A stretch of 13,056 bases of DNA from Alphaproteobacteria bacterium (lineage in GTDB: Bacteria > Pseudomonadota > Alphaproteobacteria > Sphingomonadales > SMXR01), in assembly GCA_004356215.1 (NCBI GenBank), contig SMXR01000047.1, positions 1 through 13,056 on the forward strand, given 5' to 3'. The notes beneath the pieces were generated by a model. It saw nothing but the letters and a program-made list of their open reading frames with translations. It was not told where the DNA came from and did no database searches. The position numbers were made by a program, and so were the translations under genes. Of this stretch, positions 1-5,565 are shown piece by piece. Positions within the stretch are counted from its first letter, which is position 1; each line of letters begins with the position of its first letter.

Positions 1-1080
1 GGTGAAGAATATGACGCGGTCGTGGTAGGCCGTGACCCCCTATCGGATATCGCATTGCTGAAAATTGAAGCAGGCGATGCCCTCCCCTATGTAGAATTTG
101 GCGATTCAGACGCAATCCGGGTTGGCGAATGGGTCATGACCATTGGCAACCCGTTTGGCCTCGGCGGCACCGTGACCGCAGGCATTATTTCGGCCCGAAA
201 CCGTGATATAAACAACGGCAATTATGATGATTTTATCCAGACCGATGCGTCGATCAACCGCGGCAACTCCGGAGGCCCGATGTTCAACATGGCCGGCGAG
301 GTTATCGGCGTGAACACCATGATTTTTTCCCCCACCGGGACCAACATCGGCATCGGCTTTGCGATCCCCTCAAACCAGGTCAGCCAGGTGGTTGACCAGT
401 TGCGTGAATTTGGTGAAACCAAACGCGGCTGGATTGGCGTCACAATTCAGGCCGTGACCGAGGATGTCGCCGAAAGCCTAGGATTGGAGAATGATAATGG
501 CGCCATTATTTCATCGATCGTCGAAGGTGGCCCGGCGGATACTGCTGGACTTATTCCCGGCGATATCATTATCGAATTTAAGGGTGAAGTAATTGAAGAA
601 ATGATTGAACTGCCCAAGGTTGTTGCCGATACCGAAATTGGCCAGACGGTGGAAATTGTGATCATCAGGGACGGTGATGAAATAGAACTGACCCTGGTCA
701 CCGGTGAGCTGAAAAACACCGCCCCGGCTGAACCGGCTCCGGTGGAAGAAGAGGAAAGCGAGCCCGCCCTGGAAGACAAGATTTTGGGTATGGTTTTGAA
801 ACCTCTCGACCGGGCGGCACGCGAGGAACGTGATATCCCTGAAGAGATTGAAGGGGTCCTGATTGAAAATCTCAACCGCAATAGCGAGGCGGCTGTGCGT
901 GGCATTCGCCCGGGCGATGTTATTGTCCAGGTCAACCTGAAGAATGTTGATACAATCCGTGGGGTCGAGGAAGCTATCACCGGCGCCCGGCGCATGGATC
1001 GCAGTACGGTTTTATTCCGGATTTACCGGGATGGCAGTTATTTCATCATTCCACTGCCGGTTGGCAACGGCGATGAGTAA
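1..1080 (+). CDS. degP: Do/HtrA-family periplasmic serine protease, 5' end outside the window
   Basis: This is the C-terminal 359 residues of a Do-type (DegP/DegQ/MucD) trypsin-like protease and chaperone, which degrades misfolded envelope proteins in the periplasm. The frame is open from base 1 (GEEYDAVVVGRDPLSDIALL), so the GTG at 22 is an internal valine and not a start. The catalytic Asp lies in SDIALL (codon 46-48) and the catalytic Ser in GNSGGP (codon 268-270). The catalytic His and the signal peptide lie upstream of the window. Two PDZ domains follow: the first at about 430-720 (begins RGWIGV, with AGLIPGDII), the second at about 785-1070 (RGIRPGDVIV). An acidic, proline-rich linker separates them (about 720-775). 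In related genomes such genes often sit downstream of hflK/hflC, which cannot be checked here. The family is certain; the choice among degP, degQ and mucD is not. Confidence 0.93.
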   Translation, partial: GEEYDAVVVGRDPLSDIALLKIEAGDALPYVEFGDSDAIRVGEWVMTIGNPFGLGGTVTAGIISARNRDINNGNYDDFIQTDASINRGNSGGPMFNMAGEVIGVNTMIFSPTGTNIGIGFAIPSNQVSQVVDQLREFGETKRGWIGVTIQAVTEDVAESLGLENDNGAIISSIVEGGPADTAGLIPGDIIIEFKGEVIEEMIELPKVVADTEIGQTVEIVIIRDGDEIELTLVTGELKNTAPAEPAPVEEEESEPALEDKILGMVLKPLDRAAREERDIPEEIEGVLIENLNRNSEAAVRGIRPGDVIVQVNLKNVDTIRGVEEAITGARRMDRSTVLFRIYRDGSYFIIPLPVGNGDE

Positions 1081-1100
1081 CACTTAGGAAATAATTTTGA

Positions 1101-1129
1101 AAAGGCCGGGATTTCCCGGCCTTTTTTTT
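1101..1129. terminator. bidirectional rho-independent terminator between degP and serB
   Basis: A perfect 7-bp G/C stem, GGCCGGG (1104-1110) and CCCGGCC (1115-1121), encloses the four-base loop ATTT. Eight T follow on the plus strand (1122-1129), giving a strong terminator for the protease gene. AAAA precedes the stem (1100-1103), so the minus-strand transcript from serB ends with the same hairpin plus a short U run. The plus-strand T run ends on the first base of the serB stop codon complement (1129-1131). Termination in the serB direction is weaker because its U run is short. Confidence 0.9.
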
Positions 1130-2019
1130 CATTGCTGAAACGTCGTTTCCCTGAACCCCAGGATATATAACACGCCTTTCAACGTGGAATACCGGATGCG
1201 CCCGGTGGCCGCCTCTTCAGCTATCGGTTTGCCGTGATAGCAAAGGCTGAGGCCGGCGGCTTTAAACATCGGGATGTCATTGGCGCCATCACCAAGGGCT
1301 ATGGTTCTCTCAGGCTTTCCGGCAGACAACTTAAGTAAAAAATCCCGTTTGGCTTTACTGTCTATGATCGGCTCATCAACGGCGCCGGTTAAAACATCGC
1401 CCTCAAATTGCAACCGGTTGGCGCGGACATCATCAAAGCCAAGCGCCGCTTTGATCTGGTCGGTAAAAAAATGAAAACCCCCGGAAACCAGGGCGGTTTT
1501 AATGCCATTGTTTTTTAGGGTTTTGATCAGGGTCCGGGCACCGGGATTAAACCTCACGCGTTCATCAAAAACCTGCTGAAGTTGCCCCTTGGTGGCGCCC
1601 TTCAACAAAGCCACCCTTTCAAAAAGAGCCTCCTTAAAATCCAGTTTGCCTTGCATGGCTGCTTCGGTGATCGGGGCGATCTTGGCTTTAAGCCCCAGGG
1701 TATCAGCAATTTCGTCAATGCATTCCTGGGCGATGATGGTGCTGTCCATATCCGCCACCAGCAATTTTTTGGCGCGCCCGGCCAAGGGCTGGATAATGAC
1801 ATCAATAGGGGCCGAGGTGAGGTCGGCGGCGTCACGCAACTCCGCACCGGAAACCAACTTTCCATCATAGGTAAGGTCGAAAGCCTCAGCCCGGCCAAGC
1901 CAGTTTCTCTCAAGCGTTTTGCAGCCCAGATCGCCTAGCGCCTTACCGAGCTCCTCGGCATGGCTTTCCCGCAGTAGAAAGTCTTCTCTATTGGTAATAA
2001 CTGTGGCAACGTGCAACAT
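1129..2019 (-). CDS. serB: phosphoserine phosphatase
   Basis: SerB catalyses the last step of serine biosynthesis, hydrolysing O-phospho-L-serine to serine and phosphate in the cytoplasm. The 296-residue protein has a variable N-terminal domain (about 1-80), as in SerB proteins longer than the catalytic core, then a HAD-superfamily phosphatase domain. HAD motif I is DMDST at 90-94, with D90 the expected nucleophile and D92 the acid/base. Motif II is VSGG at 178-181, the motif III lysine lies in SKAK (221-224), and motif IV is GDGAND at 243-248. The ATG at 2017-2019 has AAGGG eight bases upstream (complement of 2028-2032). The gene diverges from miaA and converges with the protease gene, so it is transcribed alone, and its promoter must overlap the start of miaA. 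Confidence 0.96.
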   Translation of the reverse strand: MLHVATVITNREDFLLRESHAEELGKALGDLGCKTLERNWLGRAEAFDLTYDGKLVSGAELRDAADLTSAPIDVIIQPLAGRAKKLLVADMDSTIIAQECIDEIADTLGLKAKIAPITEAAMQGKLDFKEALFERVALLKGATKGQLQQVFDERVRFNPGARTLIKTLKNNGIKTALVSGGFHFFTDQIKAALGFDDVRANRLQFEGDVLTGAVDEPIIDSKAKRDFLLKLSAGKPERTIALGDGANDIPMFKAAGLSLCYHGKPIAEEAATGRIRYSTLKGVLYILGFRETTFQQ

Positions 2020-2027
2020 CCGGTTAA

Positions 2028-2036
2028 CCCTTAAGG
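2028..2036. promoter_or_regulatory. palindromic Shine-Dalgarno site shared by serB and miaA
   Basis: The serB and miaA ATGs lie head to head with only 26 bases between them (2020-2045). The palindrome CCTTAAGG (2029-2036) reads AAGG on both strands. It gives AAGGG eight bases before the serB ATG on the minus strand and AAGG nine bases before the miaA ATG on the plus strand. No other purine-rich stretch at suitable spacing is visible for either gene. The role is inferred from spacing. Confidence 0.6.
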
Positions 2037-2045
2037 CAAAAGGTG

Positions 2046-2978
2046 ATGAACCCTAAACGTGCCATTCTTATTGCAGGCCCGACCGCCAGCGGCAAGTCTG
2101 AAGTCGCGCTTCAGGTCGCAAAAAAAATTGGCGGGGTGATTATCAATGCCGACAGCATGCAGGTTTATGAAGGGCTGGATATCCTGACCGCCAAACCCGG
2201 CGCTGGCGTCCGGGCAATGGTCCCGCACCATTTATATGGGGTTAAAAAGGCTGATGAGGCTTTTTCGGTGGCCGATTGGCTGGTGCTGGCCAGCGCGGCG
2301 GCGGAATGTGCCTGGACGGCCAGGAAAACACCCATCTTCGTCGGTGGCACCGGGCTTTACTTTAAAGCACTTTTGGATGGCCTTGTAGAAATTCCCAAGG
2401 TTCCGAAGGAAATCCGCAGGCACTTGCGCCGGAAAATGGAAACCGAAGGGGTTGCGGCGCTTTATCAAACCCTCAAGGAAAAAGACCCTGTCACGGCCGA
2501 CCGTTTGGACGCGAACGACCGGCAAAGAATATTAAGGGCGCTGGAGGTTTATGAGGCCACCGGAAAACCCCTGAGCGCTTGGCAGCAGGCCGCACAAAAG
2601 GGCTTTTTAAATGGGGCAGAAGTCCTGAAAATCTGCCTTGAGGTTGACCGTGAAGACCTGGAGAAAAAAATCAGGGCAAGGTTTCAGGGCATGGTTTCCA
2701 AGGGGGCGCCGGAAGAGGTCAAAACCCTGGCGGCGCGAAATCTTTCCCCGGATCTGCCGATCATGAAAGCGATTGGGGTGCGGCCCCTGTTGCGCCATCT
2801 GAATGAAGAAATTACACTGGAAGAGACGATTGAGCTTGTTGTCATTGAAAGCCGCCAGTATGCCAAACGCCAGCGCACCTGGTTTAAAGGTCAGTTCACC
2901 GGCTGGACCTTCCTTCCGGCCGGCGTTGGGGTGGCCCGGGAAATACTTTCCCTTGCGAAAAAAACCTTCAGGGACTAG
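2046..2978 (+). CDS. miaA: tRNA dimethylallyltransferase
   Basis: MiaA transfers a dimethylallyl group from DMAPP to N6 of adenosine 37 in tRNAs that read U-starting codons (i6A37), which supports reading-frame maintenance. The 310-residue protein is the usual family length. It shows the P-loop GPTASGKS near the N terminus, then DSMQVY (substrate tRNA and metal region), GGTGLYFKALLDGL, DRQRILRALEVYEATGKPLS, KAIGVRPL, and the C-terminal RQYAKRQRTWF signature. An in-frame GTG at 2043 would add one residue; the ATG at 2046 is preferred because AAGG (2033-2036) lies nine bases before it. The stop codon TAG (2976-2978) is made from the TA insertion target plus the first G of the adjacent inverted-repeat element. 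Only a few C-terminal residues could have been affected by that insertion. Confidence 0.96.
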   Translation: MNPKRAILIAGPTASGKSEVALQVAKKIGGVIINADSMQVYEGLDILTAKPGAGVRAMVPHHLYGVKKADEAFSVADWLVLASAAAECAWTARKTPIFVGGTGLYFKALLDGLVEIPKVPKEIRRHLRRKMETEGVAALYQTLKEKDPVTADRLDANDRQRILRALEVYEATGKPLSAWQQAAQKGFLNGAEVLKICLEVDREDLEKKIRARFQGMVSKGAPEEVKTLAARNLSPDLPIMKAIGVRPLLRHLNEEITLEETIELVVIESRQYAKRQRTWFKGQFTGWTFLPAGVGVAREILSLAKKTFRD

Positions 2979-2991
2979 GTCATGTTTTCAT
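2978..2991 (+). repeat. left terminal inverted repeat of the MITE-like element
   Basis: GGTCATGTTTTCAT matches the reverse complement of 3228-3241 perfectly (16 bp if the flanking TA is counted). Beyond this, the inner bases on both sides share an A-rich stretch followed by GTTCG or GGTTCG, so the total repeat is about 38-40 bp with roughly a third of the inner positions mismatched. Confidence 0.85.
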
Positions 2992-3018
2992 TAATAAAAA
3001 AGGTGTTCGGGGCTGTTA

Positions 3019-3096
3019 AAAAATGCCAGTTTCAGGAAAAAATTGTGCAATTTAGAAATCTAAACAAACAAGTTTTGACGCCAAAATGGCATTTTT
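3019..3096. repeat. internal hairpin A of the MITE-like element
   Basis: AAAAATGCCA (3019-3028) pairs with TGGCATTTTT (3087-3096). Inside it a smaller inverted repeat, TTTAGA/TCTAAA, sits at 3051-3064 with a two-base spacer. The stretches between pair only partly. The 3' arm ends in TTTTT, but those bases are within the stem, so this does not resemble a standard terminator. Confidence 0.65.
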
Positions 3097-3119
3097 GGGC
3101 GCGCCCCGAAGGGTTGGGC

Positions 3120-3202
3120 CCATATTGTCCCGTAATACGTCAAAAACCCTCGGCTATGGTCGGCATAGCTTTCGGCCTTTTTCCTGTCACGGAACAATAT
3201 GG
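3120..3202. repeat. internal hairpin B of the MITE-like element
   Basis: CCATATTGTCCCGT (3120-3133) pairs with ACGGAACAATATGG (3189-3202), with one mismatch in 14. The apex carries GCTATG (3153-3158) and CATAGC (3164-3169) around a five-base loop. Together with hairpin A and the terminal repeats, this makes nearly the whole element self-complementary. Confidence 0.65.
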
Positions 3203-3227
3203 TCACCAACGAACCCTCTTTCTATTT

Positions 3228-3241
3228 ATGAAAACATGACC
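3228..3241 (-). repeat. right terminal inverted repeat of the MITE-like element
   Basis: ATGAAAACATGACC is the exact reverse complement of 2978-2991, followed by TA (3242-3243). It ends 12 bases before the preferred ilvC start. It also contains an in-frame ATG (3236) that could serve as an alternative ilvC start. Confidence 0.85.
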
Positions 3242-3253
3242 TATGCAAACAGG

Positions 3254-4255
3254 ATGAAGATCAAAACCGATAAAGATTGTGATTTATCCCTGATCCGGGG
3301 GCAACCGGTGGCAATCCTGGGGTATGGCAACCAGGGCCGGGCCCAGGCCCTGAACTTGCGTGATTCAGGGGTTTCGGACATTATCGTCGGTTCACGGGGC
3401 GGCACCCCGGCGGCGGCCCGGGCCGGGGAAGACGGGTTTGAGGTTTTGAGTTTTGCCGAGGCGGTGAAAGGCGCCGGAGTGGTTATGGTGCTTTTGCCTG
3501 ACGAGGTTCAGGCTTCGGTTTATAAGGAAATTATCGCTCCCAATATTAAAGATGGCACCGCGCTGGGCTTTGCCCATGGCTTTTCTATCCATTTTAAAGA
3601 AGTGATCCCGGCCGATACTCTTGATGTTTTCCTGGCTGCGCCAAAAGGCCCGGGCAGGGCCTTGCGCGATCTTTACACCCAAGGCTTGGGTATGCCGTGC
3701 GTTATTGGCGTGGCCCAGGACACCAGCGGGAATGCCAATGCGTTAGCACTATCCTATGCCGCTGCTCTCGGCGCCGGGCGTGCCGGGATTTTGGAAAGCT
3801 CGTTCCGGGAAGAATGCGAAACCGACCTTTTCAGCGAACAAGCAATCCTTTGCGGCGGCCTGCCCGCCCTGGTCAAGGCCGGTTATGAAATATTGGTCGA
3901 AGCCGGATACGCCCCGGAGGTGGCTTATATTGAATGTTTGCATGAAGTAAAACAAATTGCCGATTTGATGTGGAAGGGCGGGCTTGATTTTAAAAACCAG
4001 GCGATTTCCAACACCGCAGAGTTTGGCGGCTACCAGGCCGGAGACCGCCTGGTGGATGACCATGTTCGGGCAGAAATGCGGGCTATCCTGCTCGATATCC
4101 AGTCAGGAAAATTTGCTAAAACCTTTAGCGAAGACCGCGACCAGGGTTTTAAAACCCTGAAAAGCAGACGGGCCGGGGACGCCAGCCATGAAATTGAAAA
4201 ATCAGGCGAAAAAGTCCGCGCCACCATGCCGTGGCTTATGAAAAATGAGAGCTAG
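3254..4255 (+). CDS. ilvC: ketol-acid reductoisomerase, class I
   Basis: IlvC converts 2-acetolactate or 2-aceto-2-hydroxybutyrate to the dihydroxy acids of valine, leucine and isoleucine synthesis, using NAD(P)H and Mg2+. From the ATG at 3254 the protein has 333 residues, a normal class I length, and its start MKIKTDKDCDLSLIRG lines up with the family's usual N terminus. The Rossmann motif is GYGNQG (23-28). Expected catalytic residues are present: H108 in FAHGF, metal ligands D191 and E195 in ETDLFSEQ, E227 and E231 in IECLHE, and S252 in SNTAE. The cofactor loop SRGGTPA (47-53) differs from the common class I pattern. The start has no clear Shine-Dalgarno sequence; AGG directly abuts the ATG. 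The frame is open upstream through the MITE-like element to 3086, so a start at 3236 or earlier is possible but adds element-derived residues. No ilvB or ilvN is adjacent. Confidence 0.92.
   Translation: MKIKTDKDCDLSLIRGQPVAILGYGNQGRAQALNLRDSGVSDIIVGSRGGTPAAARAGEDGFEVLSFAEAVKGAGVVMVLLPDEVQASVYKEIIAPNIKDGTALGFAHGFSIHFKEVIPADTLDVFLAAPKGPGRALRDLYTQGLGMPCVIGVAQDTSGNANALALSYAAALGAGRAGILESSFREECETDLFSEQAILCGGLPALVKAGYEILVEAGYAPEVAYIECLHEVKQIADLMWKGGLDFKNQAISNTAEFGGYQAGDRLVDDHVRAEMRAILLDIQSGKFAKTFSEDRDQGFKTLKSRRAGDASHEIEKSGEKVRATMPWLMKNES
4142..4159. repeat. 18-bp perfect palindrome inside the end of ilvC
   Basis: CAGGGTTTTAAAACCCTG reads identically on both strands. It lies about 100 bases before the ilvC stop codon and encodes part of the variable C-terminal region. 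As RNA it could form a seven-pair stem with a UUAA loop. No run of T follows, so it is not a rho-independent terminator. Confidence 0.8.
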
Positions 4256-4347
4256 GGAATTTATTTCCTTAAAAGTTCAAAAAATTCAACGCTTTTGGAA
4301 AAGTTCTGTTGCATCTTTTTCGTGTTCGCCATACCCCTCTGAAAGGT

Positions 4348-4391
4348 AATTTCTTCAGAAATTTCAGGCGGATAGGAAATTTTTCTATACT
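4348..4391 (+). promoter_or_regulatory. likely promoter of the mreB-rodA operon, with adjacent inverted repeat
   Basis: The 220-base ilvC-mreB gap (4256-4475) is A/T-rich. It contains TATACT (4386-4391), a good -10 hexamer. A weak -35 (TTCAGG, 4363-4368) sits 17 bases upstream. Initiation near 4398 would give an untranslated leader of about 78 bases. A 7-bp inverted repeat, AATTTCT/AGAAATT with a two-base spacer (4348-4363), abuts the -35 and could be an operator. Nothing else in the gap is recognisable, and no terminator follows ilvC. The assignment rests on motif match only. Confidence 0.4.
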
Positions 4392-4454
4392 CTGGCCTTT
4401 AAATCAACAGGACACTTGTTCTTTATGGGGGAATGGCGCTAAGAAGATATTAGC

Positions 4455-4463
4455 AAGGAAGGA
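4455..4463 (+). promoter_or_regulatory. ribosome binding site of mreB
   Basis: AAGGAAGGA is a strong Shine-Dalgarno match. Its 3' edge is about 12 bases from the ATG at 4476, somewhat longer than usual, with an A-rich spacer. It supports 4476 as the start, and the protein start MFSKLLGFF agrees with the family. Confidence 0.65.
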
Positions 4464-4475
4464 TAAGAATAAAAA

Positions 4476-5510
4476 ATGTTTTCGAAACTGCTCGGGTTTT
4501 TCTCGTCCGACATGGGGATTGATTTAGGGACGGCCAACACGTTGGTTTACGTCAAGGGCCGGGGTATCGTCCTGAACGAGCCATCTGTGGTGGCGATGGA
4601 AACCGAGAATGGCAAAAGGCGGGTTCTTGCGGTAGGTGACCAGGCCAAGGCCATGCTGGGCCGGACTCCCGGAAATATTGAGGCCATTCGGCCGCTGCGC
4701 GATGGCGTTATCGCCGATTTTGAAATCGCCCAGCACATGATCAGACACTTCATCCGCAAGGTACACAACCGCTCGTTTGCAAGCCCGCAGATGGTCATTA
4801 CTGTCCCTTCAGGTTCGACCGCGGTCGAACGCCGTGCCATCCAGGAAGCCGCCGATCAGGCCGGGGCCAGCCGGGTGCGCCTGATTGAAGAGCCGATGGC
4901 CGCCGCGATCGGCGCCGGCCTCCCAATTTTAGAAGCACAAGGGTCATTGATTGTTGATATTGGCGGGGGCACAACCGAAGTGGCGGTGCTGTCGCTGGGC
5001 GGCATTGTTTACGCGAATTCAACCCGCGTTGGCGGCGATAAAATGGATGAGGCGATCATAAATTATATCCGGCGCAAGCATAACCTTCTTATTGGTGAAA
5101 CCAGTTCCGAGCGCATAAAAAAAGAAATTGGCACCGCAATCAAGCCGCGCGACAAGGTTGGCAAGACCATGCTGGTGCGCGGCCGCGATGTGGTTGAAGG
5201 CGTGCCCAAGGAGATTGTTATCAACCAGATGGAGATAGCCGAAGCCTTGGCCGAACCAGTCAACGCCATCATCAGCGGCATCAAAACTGCGCTGGAGCAA
5301 ACCAAGCCTGAGTTGGCTGCCGACATCGTTGACAAGGGGATCGTTTTGACCGGTGGTGGTGCCCTTTTGGGCGACCTTGATAAAGCGCTCCGGAAAGAGA
5401 TTGGCCTGCCGGTCTTTATTACCGAAGAGCCGTTAACCTGCGTCGCGCTGGGAACCGGCCGGGTGCTCGAGGAAGAAGGTTTGCAGCAAACCATGACCCG
5501 CGATTATTAG
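4476..5510 (+). CDS. mreB: rod shape-determining actin homologue MreB
   Basis: MreB polymerises with ATP into short membrane-attached filaments that orient the cell-elongation machinery. The 344-residue length is standard. The N-terminal MFSKLLGFF is the amphipathic/hydrophobic membrane-binding segment. Actin-fold nucleotide motifs are clear: phosphate 1 GIDLGTANTLVY (from residue 14), phosphate 2 DIGGGTTEV (from D161), and the adenosine motif GIVLTGGGALLGDLD near residue 290. EEPMAAAIGAGLP and the hydrophobic core are well conserved. This is the first gene of the elongation operon, with mreC 55 bases downstream and no terminator between. No residue looks unusual. Confidence 0.98.
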   Translation: MFSKLLGFFSSDMGIDLGTANTLVYVKGRGIVLNEPSVVAMETENGKRRVLAVGDQAKAMLGRTPGNIEAIRPLRDGVIADFEIAQHMIRHFIRKVHNRSFASPQMVITVPSGSTAVERRAIQEAADQAGASRVRLIEEPMAAAIGAGLPILEAQGSLIVDIGGGTTEVAVLSLGGIVYANSTRVGGDKMDEAIINYIRRKHNLLIGETSSERIKKEIGTAIKPRDKVGKTMLVRGRDVVEGVPKEIVINQMEIAEALAEPVNAIISGIKTALEQTKPELAADIVDKGIVLTGGGALLGDLDKALRKEIGLPVFITEEPLTCVALGTGRVLEEEGLQQTMTRDY

Positions 5511-5565
5511 GGTCTGAAATACCTAAAGGACAATTCGGGATCACAATTTTAATCAGAAGGGCGTG

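Larger units (their letters stand above)
2978..3241. mobile_element. MITE-like non-autonomous element between miaA and ilvC
   Basis: This 264-bp segment begins GGTCATGTTTTCAT (2978-2991) and ends with its exact reverse complement (3228-3241). The match continues imperfectly inward for about 25 more bases on each side. TA lies immediately outside both ends (2976-2977 and 3242-3243), consistent with a TA target duplication as made by IS630/Tc1-mariner-type transposases. The interior holds two large imperfect hairpins (3019-3096 and 3120-3202) and no recognisable protein domain. It is A/T-rich on the left, unlike the flanking genes. The size, perfect terminal repeats, lack of a transposase and intergenic position are typical of a miniature inverted-repeat transposable element. 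The family is not recognised, and assignment to IS630 rests only on the TA. Confidence 0.7.

Noticed and set aside
22..24. GTG as start of the protease gene
   Set aside because: The frame is open to base 1 and the preceding residues match the family, so the gene starts outside the window and this codon is internal.
3098..3105. GGCGCGCC in the element as a regulatory or vector-derived site
   Set aside because: An eight-base GC palindrome can arise by chance, and nothing else suggests cloning vector sequence.
2982..3239. 85-codon open frame spanning the MITE-like element from one terminal repeat to the other
   Set aside because: Its start and stop lie inside the inverted repeats, it shows no transposase or other recognisable motif, it overlaps another open frame, and the DNA is dominated by hairpins, so it is probably accidental.
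2979..3253. Branched-chain amino acid attenuator leader upstream of ilvC
   Set aside because: No leader peptide rich in Leu, Ile or Val and no terminator hairpin with a T run is visible. The exact inverted ends with TA flanks fit a mobile element better.
4256..4268. Small GGAA/TTCC hairpin after the ilvC stop as a terminator
   Set aside because: A four-pair A/T-rich stem without a T run is too weak.
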